DNA from: an uncultured Clostridia bacterium
GTDB lineage: Bacteria > Bacillota > Clostridia > Oscillospirales > Butyricicoccaceae
DNA length: 64,000 nucleotides
Assembly: GCA_910589115.1 (NCBI GenBank)
Contig: CAJUSB010000001.1
Span: 144,548 to 208,547, forward strand
Direction of reading: 5' to 3'
Of the stretch, positions 35,154 to 44,474 are shown piece after piece. The translations under genes were made by a program, and so were the position numbers. The stretch's first letter is position 1. Each line of letters starts with the position of its first letter. The notes beneath the pieces were generated by a model that saw nothing but the letters and a program-made list of their open reading frames with translations, ran no database searches and was not told the origin of the DNA.

Positions 35154-37286
35154 CTACTCGTCGGCGCCCTGCATATCGTATGGATGCCGCATATTTTCCT
35201 GCGGCCCCTGCGGGCAGCTGGGCTTCGCCATTTGGGTCAAGGTCGCCAGGACGACCGATTTTGAGATATCAGCCTTTCCCTCACGGTGCTTGACGATGAT
35301 ATTCAGCAGCCCTTCCTTAAAATGGTAACTGAGAAGGCTGCTTTCGCTGAATACATCCAGACAAACAAACAGTTTTCCGATATTGATCCCCCGGCGGCTC
35401 TCCCATGAAATCCGCCTGGATAAGCCGTTTGAGGGTACGCTCAGCCGGTTGTCCTCCGCACGGCTGACAATATGCCGCCACACGGCTACCAAATCTTTCC
35501 GGTCGGGCATCAGCAGCTGCGCCTGGCGGGCTGTCAGCGGCTGGTCGCCGATATAGCTGTTATATAGGTCCAGGAATTTCTGATCCGTCGTGATTTCACT
35601 TTGGCTCAGGTGTATGTCACGTACATTCATCTGCACCGTCCGTATGCCGCGGAATTCATTGATTTCCAGATGAAATGCTACGTCAATATAATTTCCCTGT
35701 GCAAAATTACACCCGCCGGTCCCTGTGCCAAACAGCATGGCCGTATATAGGATGCCGTCCTTGCGTAGTCCCAGCCGGACATGGCGGTCAGAGGAAATCG
35801 GCATAATGTCCTCCACCAGCATGTCGGTCATCATGAATACTGGCTGCGGGTTTCTCATCCCAAACGGTTCCAGCACGGAAAGGCCCTCTACAGCCTCTAA
35901 ATCAATGAATGATGGATCAATCCTGCAATCAATCTGCACGGTAGGGATGAGATACTGCTGCTGCAAATGCGCGGCGGCATAGGCCATAATCCGTGCCTTA
36001 AAGGCTTCAATATTACTGCGGCGAATGGTCAGCCCGGCAGCAAGCTCATGCCCGCCGTATTTTTCAAGCAGGCTGCCAGAATCGGAAAGCGCTTCAAACA
36101 GGTTAAATCCCTTTACCGACCGCCCCGAGCCTTTTCCCATATCCCCTTCCAGAGAGATGAGCACGACCGGACAGGCATAGCGGTCGCACAGACGGGAAGA
36201 CACAATGCCAATCACACCATGATGCCAGCCCTCCTCCGCAAGGACAATGATTTTATCCTCGAGCGGGTTGTATTCCCGGCGCAGGACGGTCAGCGCCTGA
36301 TCAAGTATCTGGTTTTCTGCGGCCTGACGCGATTTATTTTGTTCACATAACGAAACAGCCAGAGCCTGCGCCCGCTCATGATCTTTTGTCAGGAACAGCT
36401 CGGCAGCCAGCGCAGCTTTGCCCAGCCGTCCGGCGGCATTGATGCGCGGGGCAAGCACATAGCTGATCGTCCCGGAGGTCAGCTTTTTCCCCCACATGCC
36501 CGACTCACGCAGCAGCATTTCAAGCCCCAGGCTGTGCGGTTCAGCAAGACGGCGCAGGCCTTCGGTGACAATCAAACGGTTTTCACCGATGACCGGCATC
36601 ACATCTGCTACCGTTCCCAATGCGACCAGGCTGGCATAGCGCTCCAATGCGGCCTGCTGACTGCCCATCAGTGCAGCAACTAACTTGAATGCAACACCAA
36701 CCCCGGCCAGCTCCCGAAAGGGATAGACGGAATCAGAACGCTTGGGGTTGATCACTGCTTCTGCCGGCGGATGGGTATCGTGACATTCATGATGATCGGT
36801 AATCACCATATGCAGGCCAAGCGCTGCGGCATGAGCAGCCTCTTCGTGCGCGGTTACACCGGAGTCAACGGTAATAATCAGCTCGGCCCCTTCTTCATGA
36901 AGCTGGTCAATCGCCGCACAGTTCAGACCATACCCTTCGCTCAGGCGGTCCGGGATATAGTAGCCGCAATCTGCACCAACAGAGCAAAGATAATCCGTCA
37001 GTACACAGGTTGCGGTAATTCCGTCCACATCGTAATCGCCAAAGACGATAATCCGTTTTTTTAATTGAATTGCCTCCGTGATGAGGTTTACCGCAGCGTC
37101 CAAATCAGTCAGGAGGTATGGGTCATGCAGCCCAGGCGGATGCAGAAAAGCCTCTGCCGCCTCCGGCGTTGACATGCTGCGGGCGCAAAGCACCATTGAT
37201 GCAAGCGTCGAAAAGCCGCACATCTCCGACAGGACACGGGCCTGTCCGGGATTCGGCTCGGCTGTCAGCCATCGTTTTGTTTTCAT
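35154..37286 (-). CDS. recJ: Single-strand-specific exonuclease RecJ
   Basis: The product has 710 residues. The DHH phosphoesterase motifs are present: VFGDYDVDGITAT, TVDSGV and ITDHHECHD. The DHHA1 domain has KYGGHELAAGLTI. RecJ digests single-stranded DNA 5' to 3' in recombinational and mismatch repair. The C-terminal 200 residues are a Firmicute-type extension, as in the long B. subtilis RecJ. I chose the ATG at 37286 with AGAGGG upstream, giving MKTKRWLTAEPNP. It is the first gene of the recJ-rel-dtd-MBL-hemZ operon. Confidence 0.94.
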   Translation of the reverse strand: MKTKRWLTAEPNPGQARVLSEMCGFSTLASMVLCARSMSTPEAAEAFLHPPGLHDPYLLTDLDAAVNLITEAIQLKKRIIVFGDYDVDGITATCVLTDYLCSVGADCGYYIPDRLSEGYGLNCAAIDQLHEEGAELIITVDSGVTAHEEAAHAAALGLHMVITDHHECHDTHPPAEAVINPKRSDSVYPFRELAGVGVAFKLVAALMGSQQAALERYASLVALGTVADVMPVIGENRLIVTEGLRRLAEPHSLGLEMLLRESGMWGKKLTSGTISYVLAPRINAAGRLGKAALAAELFLTKDHERAQALAVSLCEQNKSRQAAENQILDQALTVLRREYNPLEDKIIVLAEEGWHHGVIGIVSSRLCDRYACPVVLISLEGDMGKGSGRSVKGFNLFEALSDSGSLLEKYGGHELAAGLTIRRSNIEAFKARIMAYAAAHLQQQYLIPTVQIDCRIDPSFIDLEAVEGLSVLEPFGMRNPQPVFMMTDMLVEDIMPISSDRHVRLGLRKDGILYTAMLFGTGTGGCNFAQGNYIDVAFHLEINEFRGIRTVQMNVRDIHLSQSEITTDQKFLDLYNSYIGDQPLTARQAQLLMPDRKDLVAVWRHIVSRAEDNRLSVPSNGLSRRISWESRRGINIGKLFVCLDVFSESSLLSYHFKEGLLNIIVKHREGKADISKSVVLATLTQMAKPSCPQGPQENMRHPYDMQGADE

Positions 37287-37317
37287 AACATCCCTCTGCA
37301 AATTTTCAATTACAATC

Positions 37318-37346
37318 ATTATAACAAAATTATCGGCAGCCTACAA
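37318..37346 (-). promoter_or_regulatory. Promoter of the recJ-rel operon
   Basis: On the minus strand TTGTAG (37341-37346), 17 nt and a perfect TATAAT (37318-37323) lie 30 nt before the recJ start. Confidence 0.75.
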
Positions 37347-37443
37347 TCTTTTTTCCGGAAAAAAAGCATTTTTCGCTGCTGCTTTTCTCTGGAATGCCAA
37401 ACACTTCATGCAGAATTTTGCAGACGGACGTCTTTTTTCCATG

Positions 37444-37471
37444 AAAAAACCGCCCCGGCAGGCGGCTTTTT
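37444..37471 (-). terminator. Terminator of the 37483 MBL gene
   Basis: On the minus strand GCCGCC-tgccg-GGGCGG is followed by TTTTTTC. Confidence 0.85.
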
Positions 37472-37482
37472 GTTTTGATCTC

Positions 37483-38112
37483 TTATTTTTTCATCTGTGC
37501 CGGCCGGCCGTGGCCGAAATAAATCGTCTGCGGGGCCAGGGCATTGATTTTCCTGATACTCCGCAGCAGCATCACACGGTTGTGATACAGCAGTGACGGC
37601 CGCGGACGGAACAGGTTCATCATCGCATCGCCAACAATCATGGAGGTTTCGCCCACTGTCAGCCCGATGGAACCACGTGTGTGCCCGGGCAAAGCAACGA
37701 CCCGGACATCAAACCCATAGAATGACAGAGAATCCCCGTGATCCAGGAGAACATTGGGTGAAAACGGCGGGATATTGTCGCAACGAAAGCTCCGCTTTGT
37801 GGCGGAAAGCATCAGCCCGCCTAAAAAACCGCTTGAGGAAAGCGGCTGCTGCCAATTATCCTCGAGCAGGGGGATATCGTCACGGTGCATCGCAATGGGT
37901 GTATGGAGCTCCTTAGACAGAAAAGCGGCATTCTGCACATGATCAACATGACCGTGTGTAAGTACGATCAGCCGGATGGGCGTCCCGATGCAGGCATTCA
38001 GCACTGCATCGCGGTAACGTTCCCGTCCGGTATCCACCAAAATACCGGCAGTATCGTTTCGGATAAGGAAGCAGTTGGCGCTGCCGCACCGGATTTGCTG
38101 TATGGTTTCCAT
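37483..38112 (-). CDS. MBL-fold metallohydrolase
   Basis: The 209-residue product starts METIQQIRCGSANCFLIRND (ATG at 38112, AGAGGTGA upstream). Zinc-site motifs are LTHGHVDHV, VALPGHTRGSIG and MIVGDAMM. FGHGRPAQ at the C-terminus supplies the last histidine. It is of the same broad class as the hydrolase at 31830 but clearly different in sequence. It is monocistronic, and its substrate cannot be told. Confidence 0.85.
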   Translation of the reverse strand: METIQQIRCGSANCFLIRNDTAGILVDTGRERYRDAVLNACIGTPIRLIVLTHGHVDHVQNAAFLSKELHTPIAMHRDDIPLLEDNWQQPLSSSGFLGGLMLSATKRSFRCDNIPPFSPNVLLDHGDSLSFYGFDVRVVALPGHTRGSIGLTVGETSMIVGDAMMNLFRPRPSLLYHNRVMLLRSIRKINALAPQTIYFGHGRPAQMKK

Positions 38113-38221
38113 GATGTCACCTCTTTGCAGTGATTTTTCAGACTGCAATTTATAAATAGTTCAAAAATGAACCTTTGTCAAACTATATATCAGGCGCGAG
38201 AGATTGAATCCGACCGTTTGC

Positions 38222-38310
38222 TCCGCCTACGCGGCGAGCGGTCTTACGCAGACAGCGCCAGAGGGACTCGTCCCTCTGGACTCCCTTCCATCGCCTGCGG
38301 GCGGGACGAG
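38222..38310 (+). repeat. Dispersed GC-rich repeat, family 1
   Basis: It reads in the opposite sense to the copy at 44315 and is nearly identical to it: CGCCAGAGGGACTCGTCCCTCTGGA, then CTCCCTTCCATCGCCTGCGG. The centre CCAGAGGGAC-tc-GTCCCTCTGG is a perfect palindrome. The gap from 38113 to 38561 holds only repeats. Confidence 0.8.
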
Positions 38311-38340
38311 AGCCAAGGGAAATCTATTCATCTGTGCTGC

Positions 38341-38370
38341 TTCATCCCGCCAACAGGACGGCGGGATGAA
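38341..38370. repeat. Family 2 hairpin
   Basis: TTCATCCCGCC-aacaggac-GGCGGGATGAA is a perfect 11-bp stem. It lies 30 nt from the family 1 copy, as at 51261. Confidence 0.7.
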
Positions 38371-38453
38371 GAGGTAGCTGCGGTAAATTTTTCTGAATAT
38401 AAGTATAAATTGCCGCAGTCAGCCGATTTATATTTAGTAAGGATTCGGGACTA

Positions 38454-38518
38454 AGAACCTGTATTCACAAGCTCAAAACATCGTCTGAACGGCATTCCAG
38501 CTTGTGAATACAGGTTCT
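38454..38518. repeat. Element with 20-bp perfect terminal inverted repeats
   Basis: AGAACCTGTATTCACAAGCT (38454-38473) is repeated inverted at 38499-38518 around a 25-nt centre. The outer nine bases also bound the element at 52876-52951, and one arm lies at 59332-59340. This looks like a miniature inverted-repeat element or its remnant; no T run follows, so it is unlikely to be a terminator. Confidence 0.65.
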
Positions 38519-38561
38519 AAATCCACGGTGCGCCTGTCACAAATACTTCTTTTGCAGTCCC

Positions 38562-39089
38562 TTATCCAAGCCTTGGGAAAAGCTCCTGGTCAATCGCTGC
38601 CTGAAGCGGTGTACCAGTGAATCCGACAGTTGCAAGGCCGTCAATAAAGCGGCTCACCGATGCAAACAGCAGTGAGATATTATCTGCAAAAAAAGTAATT
38701 ACCTTTTCAAATTCCAGGCTGGAATCCAACAGTGTATTGTGTTTCAGGTAAATCTGGCCTGCGTCAGGGAAAAAGCCAAAAGCCCCCAACGCACTGAAAT
38801 CATTACAGTATTCACAGGCCTGTCGGGTCACAGGCGCATACATTTCCGGAACGCCGCCAAACAGCGTGACAAAAAATTGCAGAAGCCCGGTAGATTCGTT
38901 CGGCATTGCTATCGGGATGAAACAGCACTCAATAGAAACATCCTTTTTCACCTTGCCCATTGCCCGGTTTTCGCACCGCAAAAGCAACGGATTTTCCTCC
39001 CCCTGCCGCAGCAGCTCCGCATGAAAACCGTTCTGGTTCAGAACATCAGCCATGCAGCCTAAAATACGTTCCTGCATCTCTCTTTCCAT
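38562..39089 (-). CDS. Uncharacterised protein at the end of the purine operon
   Basis: The 175-residue soluble product has no signal peptide or membrane helix. N-terminal MQERILGCMADVLNQNGFHA, then alternating strands (LLLRCENRAMGKVKKDVSIECCFIPI), suggests an alpha-beta fold like the YbjN or secretion-chaperone type, but that is only an impression. I do not recognise it. It starts 10 nt after the purD stop with GAGGAAC upstream, so it is the last gene of the transcript from purE. Confidence 0.75.
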   Translation of the reverse strand: MEREMQERILGCMADVLNQNGFHAELLRQGEENPLLLRCENRAMGKVKKDVSIECCFIPIAMPNESTGLLQFFVTLFGGVPEMYAPVTRQACEYCNDFSALGAFGFFPDAGQIYLKHNTLLDSSLEFEKVITFFADNISLLFASVSRFIDGLATVGFTGTPLQAAIDQELFPRLG

Positions 39090-39099
39090 GTCAAGTTCC

Positions 39100-40350
39100 T
39101 CACTTTACACCAATATCATTTCGGAAGTGCGCATTTTCAAAGGAAATGCGGTGCACATCGCCATATGCCTTTTGAATCGCCTCATCCAGTGTCGGCGCAA
39201 CCGCAGTCACACCCAGCACACGGCCGCCGCTGGTAACAGTCATCCCATCCTGTAAAGCCGTCCCTGCGTGGAAAACAAAGGAATCCTTTACCTGGTCAAG
39301 CCCACTGATTACCTTTCCCTTTGTGTAATTTTTCGGGTAACCGCCAGACGCCATCACAACACAACATGCAGCATCCGGCTTCCAACGGATCTCTATTTCA
39401 TCCAGGCGCTTGTCAATCACTGCATCAAAAATCTCGTAGAGATCACTGTCCAGCCGGGACAGGACTGCCTGGGTTTCCGGGTCGCCAAACCGTGCGTTAT
39501 ACTCGATCACCCGGGGACCCTGCTCCGTCAGCATCAGCCCAAAATAAAGTACCCCCTGGAAAGGCCGGCCTTCCTTTGCCATTGCGTCAATTGTAGGCTT
39601 GAAAATCTGCTCCATGCATTGTTCTGCAATCGCATCCGTATAGAACCGTGAAGGTGAAAACGCACCCATTCCGCCGGTGTTGGGGCCCTCGTCGTGGTCG
39701 TAAGCACGTTTATGATCCTGTGCAGAGGGCATGGTTTTCAGGGTTTTTCCGTCTGTAAAGGCCAGCACAGAAACCTCAGGCCCAGTCAAATACTGCTCAA
39801 TAACAACACGGGCACCCGCCTTGCCAAAGCTGCCGCCATCAATAGCATCCTGCACGGCTGAAATTGCTTCTTCCTCCGTCATAGCGACAGTGACGCCCTT
39901 TCCGAGTGCCAGCCCGTCCGCTTTAATTACAATCGGAGTTCCCTTTTGCCTGATGTATTCTGCCGCAGCATCGGAATCCTCAAAAACCGCATAATCTGCT
40001 GTCGGAATGCCATATTTTTTCATCAATTCCTTGGCGAATGACTTTGAGCTTTCAATCACAGCCGCGTTTGCTTTCGGCCCAAAGGCCCGCACGCCGGCAG
40101 CTTCCAGTGCATCTACCAGCCCCATTGCCAGCGGGTCGTCAGGGGCAACCATTACCAGATCGGGCTGATGCTGTTTTGCAAATGCAGTGATGCCGTCAAT
40201 ATCCGTTGCGCCGATTGGTACACATTCGGCGACAGAAGCAATGCCCCCATTGCCGGGTGCACACCAAATATGGTCTACCCGCGGACTCTTGACCAAAGTG
40301 GTGCAAATCGCGTGCTCCCGTCCGCCAGAGCCAATTACTAACACTTTCAT
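39100..40350 (-). CDS. purD: Phosphoribosylamine-glycine ligase
   Basis: PurD joins glycine to 5-phosphoribosylamine, step 2 of purine synthesis. The 416-residue ATP-grasp protein begins MKVLVIGSGGREHAICTTLV and has VIKADGLALGKGVTVA, DHKRAYDHDEGPNTGGMGAFSP and RFGDPETQAVL, all diagnostic. GGAGG precedes the ATG. A gap of about 180 nt separates it from the AICARFT gene, in which only a 7-bp hairpin (CCCGCAC/GTGCGGG) without T run is seen. Confidence 0.97.
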   Translation of the reverse strand: MKVLVIGSGGREHAICTTLVKSPRVDHIWCAPGNGGIASVAECVPIGATDIDGITAFAKQHQPDLVMVAPDDPLAMGLVDALEAAGVRAFGPKANAAVIESSKSFAKELMKKYGIPTADYAVFEDSDAAAEYIRQKGTPIVIKADGLALGKGVTVAMTEEEAISAVQDAIDGGSFGKAGARVVIEQYLTGPEVSVLAFTDGKTLKTMPSAQDHKRAYDHDEGPNTGGMGAFSPSRFYTDAIAEQCMEQIFKPTIDAMAKEGRPFQGVLYFGLMLTEQGPRVIEYNARFGDPETQAVLSRLDSDLYEIFDAVIDKRLDEIEIRWKPDAACCVVMASGGYPKNYTKGKVISGLDQVKDSFVFHAGTALQDGMTVTSGGRVLGVTAVAPTLDEAIQKAYGDVHRISFENAHFRNDIGVK

Positions 40351-40529
40351 TGGAAAACCTCCTGAAATGTCCTTGGAAATGATTCAAAAATGATTTGAGC
40401 CAATGGCGGCAAAGGTAATGCCATCCTCACAAATACTGTTCTCATGGCTGCATGATTTCCGGCAAACAGGGAGATTCCCGCACCGTTTCCCCAAAAGAGT
40501 GAGTGCGGGCACTGTCCCCTATATCCTCA

Positions 40530-41705
40530 TCAATGATGGAAAAGCCGCGCGCCTGTAAAGGCCATGACCATGCCATACTTATTTGCCGTTTCGATCACAT
40601 TGTCGTCACGGATGGAACCGCCAGGCTGGACAATAAACTGTACGCCGGATTTACGTGCGCGTTCTACATTGTCCCCGAACGGGAAAAATGCGTCAGAACC
40701 AACGGTAACGCCAGTCTGTTTCGCAATCCAGACCTTTTTTTCCTCTGCTGTCAGCGGGGCCGGACGCATTTTGAATACTGCCTGCCATGCGCCATCTGCC
40801 AGTACATCCTCATATTCCTCTGAAATATAAACATCAATGGCATTGTCACGGTCGGCACGCCGGATATTGTCCACGAATTGCAGGCCCATTACCTTCGGAT
40901 GCTGCCGCAGGAACCAGTTATCTGCCTTCTGCCCTGCCAGGCGCGTACAATGGATTCGGCTCTGCTGCCCTGCGCCGACACCGATGGTTTGTCCATTTTT
41001 TACATAGCAAACGGAGTTTGACTGCGTGTATTTCAGTGCAATCAGTGACACAATCATATCCAATTTAGCAGATTCCGGCAGATCCTTGTTTACGGTTACA
41101 ATATTATCCAGCATCTTTTCATCAATCCGGAGGTCATTATGCCCCTGCTCAAAGGTGATGCCAAAAATATCGCGCTGTTCTATAGGTGCAGGCACATAAT
41201 CCGGGTCAATCTGAATAATATTATAGCCGCCTTTACGCTTGGTTTTCAGAATCGAAAGCGCCTCTTCGGTGTAGGACGGTGCAATGATCCCATCAGAAAC
41301 CTCTGTTGACAGCAGTCTGGCAACATCAGCATCACATTCATCCGACAATGCAACCCAGTCACCATAGGAGCACAGGCGGTCGGCGCCGCGTGCACGTACA
41401 TAAGCACAGGCAATACTCGAAAGCGGCTCCTTTGTATCTGTAAAGTACATTGCCTTGTCAGCTTCGCTTAACGGATAGCCCAATGCCGCCCCCGCCGGTG
41501 AAACATGCTTGAAGGAAGCAGCACTCGCCCAGCCGGTCGCCTCTTTCAGCTCGCGTACCAGCTGCCAGGAATTAAATGCATCCATAAAATTGATATAGCC
41601 CGGCTTGCCGTTCAGTACGGTGATCGGCAGTTCACCCTCCCTCATAAAAATGCGCGAAGGTTTCTGATTCGGGTTACAGCCGTATTTCAGTTCCAATTCG
41701 GTCAT
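40530..41705 (-). CDS. Stand-alone AICAR transformylase (PurH C-domain type)
   Basis: The 391-residue enzyme transfers a formyl group from 10-formyltetrahydrofolate to AICAR. It corresponds to the transformylase half of PurH: MTELELKYGCNPNQKPSRIF (the K-Y-G-x-N-P-Q/N-Q-x motif), ASFKHVSPAGAA with the catalytic Lys-His, SLIALKYTQSNSVCYVKNGQ and SDAFFPFGDNVERA. The IMP cyclohydrolase half of PurH is missing. The ATG at 41705 has AAAGGAG upstream. The next gene upstream supplies a PurO-type cyclohydrolase, whose end overlaps the ribosome site of this gene. Confidence 0.94.
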   Translation of the reverse strand: MTELELKYGCNPNQKPSRIFMREGELPITVLNGKPGYINFMDAFNSWQLVRELKEATGWASAASFKHVSPAGAALGYPLSEADKAMYFTDTKEPLSSIACAYVRARGADRLCSYGDWVALSDECDADVARLLSTEVSDGIIAPSYTEEALSILKTKRKGGYNIIQIDPDYVPAPIEQRDIFGITFEQGHNDLRIDEKMLDNIVTVNKDLPESAKLDMIVSLIALKYTQSNSVCYVKNGQTIGVGAGQQSRIHCTRLAGQKADNWFLRQHPKVMGLQFVDNIRRADRDNAIDVYISEEYEDVLADGAWQAVFKMRPAPLTAEEKKVWIAKQTGVTVGSDAFFPFGDNVERARKSGVQFIVQPGGSIRDDNVIETANKYGMVMAFTGARLFHH

Positions 41706-41718
41706 AATCTCGCTCCTT

Positions 41719-42426
41719 TCAGGCGTGTTTGTTGATGATGACTTCATCCAGGCTACCGTCCCTTAAATCGGTATAGCAGACATAAAGCGCCACCTTATTT
41801 TCCTCATTCAGGCTGTTCCAAAGCAGCGCTGCAAGGGTTTCTGCATCAGGTGCATCGCAGGCAACCAAACGCGGCTCCCCTTCAAATGAAGGCAGCGGCT
41901 CCTGATTCGCCTGATATGTGTGGATAAAATGCCCTGTCCCGGCTGGCGGGTTATCATATTCAAAGAAGCAGCGGTGATTGCAGGAAGGGTCTCCATTGGC
42001 TGATTTCAGGATGGACAGCTTATAGCTCCCGTCCTTCATCTGCACGCCTGAAATTCTGGGCGTATAGTTCGGCGGGTCGGGCTCAAAGCAGCGCGACCGG
42101 AGTGCACACACATAACATTCTCCCTTTGCCAGGAAGTCACGTATCGTATCGGTCTGGTCACCGTTGGTTACGATCATGCAGTTTTCCGTCCGGCGTACCG
42201 GATGATAGATAATCAGCGAAGGGTCGGTCATCTTTGTTTCATCAAAGGCACGGGTACGGATGCCGTCATCTGTTTTTTCAAATATACGGTTTCGGCTGTT
42301 CTCGCTGCGTCCCATGATGAAATAGGCAGCGATCGCCTTATCTGCATCCTTTGAGCGCCCCAGCAAAATCCCCCGCCCCGGATATTCGTGCCCGGACAGG
42401 ATATCCTCCATGCGTTGTAATTTCAT
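41719..42426 (-). CDS. purO: IMP cyclohydrolase, PurO type
   Basis: This enzyme closes the purine ring, converting FAICAR to IMP. The 235-residue product matches the archaeal-type IMP cyclohydrolase family (PurO): LSGHEYPGRGILLGRSKDADKAIAAYFIMGRSENSRNR at the N-terminus and NYTPRISGVQM and GHFIHTYQ later. It is unrelated to the PurH N-domain. Its position between purN and the stand-alone transformylase makes the role clear. AAAGGAA lies before the ATG. Confidence 0.92.
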   Translation of the reverse strand: MKLQRMEDILSGHEYPGRGILLGRSKDADKAIAAYFIMGRSENSRNRIFEKTDDGIRTRAFDETKMTDPSLIIYHPVRRTENCMIVTNGDQTDTIRDFLAKGECYVCALRSRCFEPDPPNYTPRISGVQMKDGSYKLSILKSANGDPSCNHRCFFEYDNPPAGTGHFIHTYQANQEPLPSFEGEPRLVACDAPDAETLAALLWNSLNEENKVALYVCYTDLRDGSLDEVIINKHA

Positions 42427-42474
42427 ACGATATTCCTTTCACAGTTCCTTATATTCGCCATATTCACTGGAAAC

Positions 42475-43101
42475 TCAGTCCAATATGCGTACAGTTCCGC
42501 CGCTGATTTGCAGCTTGCCCTCGCAGAACAGGGATACCGCACGCGGCAGCAGCTTCCATTCTGCCTCCTGCATGACCCGTTTTTGAAGGCGTTCGGGCGT
42601 ATCCCCCGGCAGGATCTCGACCGCTTTTTGCAGGATTATGGCCCCGCCGTCCACCACCTCGGAGACAAAATGGACGGTTGCGCCGGTCACCTTAACGCCT
42701 TTTGTGAGCGCGGCTTCATGTACGCGCAGCCCGTAGAATCCGGGGCCGCAGAACGAAGGGATTAGAGAAGGGTGAATGTTAATAATACGGCCTTCAAAGC
42801 GGCGGCAGAAATCCGGCGGGAGAACGGTCATAAACCCGGCAAGAACGACCAGGCCTATGCCAAGCTGTCCGAGCATTTCAGCAAGCGCCGCCCCGTAAGC
42901 ATCGGTCGAAGCGTAGTCGCGGCGGCACAGTACATAGCTTGGGATAAACGCACGGTTTGCACGTTTGAGGGCATATGCATCCGCATTCGATGAAATCACT
43001 GCTGAAAGCTCTCCGTTTTTTAGCTCCCCGCGACGTTCCGCATCAATCAGCGCCTGTAGATTGGTTCCGCCGCCTGAAACCATGACTGCGATTTTTACCA
43101 T
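42475..43101 (-). CDS. purN: Phosphoribosylglycinamide formyltransferase
   Basis: PurN formylates GAR with 10-formyltetrahydrofolate. The 208-residue product starts MVKIAVMVSGGGTNLQALID, has LVVLAGFMTVLP, then IINIHPSLIPSFCGPGFYGLRVHEAALTKGVKVTGATVHFV, with the catalytic Asn-His pair and, later, the conserved Asp in EVVDGGAII. It lies between purM and purO. Confidence 0.96.
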   Translation of the reverse strand: MVKIAVMVSGGGTNLQALIDAERRGELKNGELSAVISSNADAYALKRANRAFIPSYVLCRRDYASTDAYGAALAEMLGQLGIGLVVLAGFMTVLPPDFCRRFEGRIINIHPSLIPSFCGPGFYGLRVHEAALTKGVKVTGATVHFVSEVVDGGAIILQKAVEILPGDTPERLQKRVMQEAEWKLLPRAVSLFCEGKLQISGGTVRILD

Positions 43102-43142
43102 GTGAATCGTTCCTTTTATCCGTAATTCATTCGTCCGGCTGC

Positions 43143-44180
43143 TTAGTGCAGCACAATGCCCTTTTCACCTGCCCTGCACACACCAATCACATAACCGGTT
43201 TCGCCTGCCGACGAAATTGCATCCAATGCCTTATCGGCATCCTCCTTTGTCACCGCAACGACCAGACCGGCTCCCATATTAAAGGTGTTGTACATATCCC
43301 GCTCCGGGATTTTGCCGGTTTTTGCAATCAGGTCAAAAATAGGAGGAACCGGGACCGCAGCTTTTTCAATGTCAGCGCAAATCCCCTCGCCCAGCATACG
43401 CGGGATATTTTCGTAAAATCCGCCACCGGTAATATGGCTGATTGCCTTAACATCACAGCAGGCAATCATTTTTTGAATCGTCTTGACATAGATCTTAGTT
43501 GGAGTGAGCAGCTCTTCCCCGAGCGTTTTCCCAAACGCGTCAATGTATTTGCGGACTGATTTTTCATTGATTCCCAGTGTTTTGCGCACCAGGGAATACC
43601 CGTTGGAGTGTACGCCGGAGGATGCTACGCCGATCAGCACATCACCCGGCGTTAAACGTGAGCCGTCAATCATTTTTTCTTTATCAACAATGCCGACCGA
43701 AAAACCCGCTACATCATATTCATTTTCCGGATAGAAGCCCGGCATTTCAGCCGTTTCGCCGCCGATCAGGGCACATCCTGCCTGACGGCAGCCCTCTGCA
43801 ATGCCCTTGACGATGTTTGCGACCTTTTCCGGATAATTCCTGCCTACCGCAATATAATCCAAGAAAAACATTGGGGATGCGCCGGAGCAGGCAATATCAT
43901 TCACACACATTGCAACTGCATCAATGCCGATGGTGTCATGCTTGTCCATTAAAAAAGCCAATTTGAGCTTGGTTCCTACACCATCCGTGCCGGAAACCAG
44001 GACCGGTTCCTTCATCCCCTCAAACGAAGGCTTGAACAGCCCGCCAAAGCCGCCCAGCGAACCGATTACGCCTTTGGTAAAGGTTGACTCCACATGAGGC
44101 TTCATCAGTTTGACAGCCTCATATCCCGCAGTCACATCAACGCCTGCGGCCTTGTAGCTTTCAGAACGGCTTTCTGTCAT
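43143..44180 (-). CDS. purM: Phosphoribosylformylglycinamidine cyclo-ligase
   Basis: PurM makes AIR from FGAM with ATP. The 345-residue product has [49 protein letters not shown] and [11 protein letters not shown], all AIR synthase signatures. Its Shine-Dalgarno is weak (AAGTGAG, 10 nt away), unlike its neighbours. A family 1 repeat separates it from purF. Confidence 0.97.
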   Translation of the reverse strand: MTESRSESYKAAGVDVTAGYEAVKLMKPHVESTFTKGVIGSLGGFGGLFKPSFEGMKEPVLVSGTDGVGTKLKLAFLMDKHDTIGIDAVAMCVNDIACSGASPMFFLDYIAVGRNYPEKVANIVKGIAEGCRQAGCALIGGETAEMPGFYPENEYDVAGFSVGIVDKEKMIDGSRLTPGDVLIGVASSGVHSNGYSLVRKTLGINEKSVRKYIDAFGKTLGEELLTPTKIYVKTIQKMIACCDVKAISHITGGGFYENIPRMLGEGICADIEKAAVPVPPIFDLIAKTGKIPERDMYNTFNMGAGLVVAVTKEDADKALDAISSAGETGYVIGVCRAGEKGIVLH

Positions 44181-44314
44181 AATTCAATACTCACTTTCAA
44201 ATATATTTTTGATTATCGAACAGGCCCTAGGGCATATTCCACATACACCGTATTGCCGTCAAAGGGGGAGTTATACTCACTGCGGAAAGACTTGCCGCAG
44301 CCCTGCTTCGGCCC

Positions 44315-44402
44315 TCATCCCGCCCGCAGGCGATGGAAGGGAGTCCAGAGGGACGAGTCCCTCTGGCGCCGTCTGCGCAAGACCGCCCGCCGCGCAGGCG
44401 GA
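44315..44402 (-). repeat. Dispersed GC-rich repeat, family 1, inside the purine operon
   Basis: CGCCCGCAGGCGATGGAAGG is followed by GAGTCCAGAGGGACGAGTCC, then CTCTGGCGCCGTCTGCGC. It is nearly the reverse complement of the copy at 38222. It lies in the 294-nt gap between purF and purM, so it is transcribed with the operon. Confidence 0.8.
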
Positions 44403-44474
44403 TAAAACGGCAATCTCCAGCGCTCACGAGTATAAACCGATTTTTTCCCCGTCACGCGCCTGTCCGGCAGGCTT

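Noticed and set aside
33909..35264. 451-codon open frame on the plus strand
   Set aside because: It is antisense to rel, whose motifs are intact. The translation has Cys/His/Phe-rich composition and no domain.
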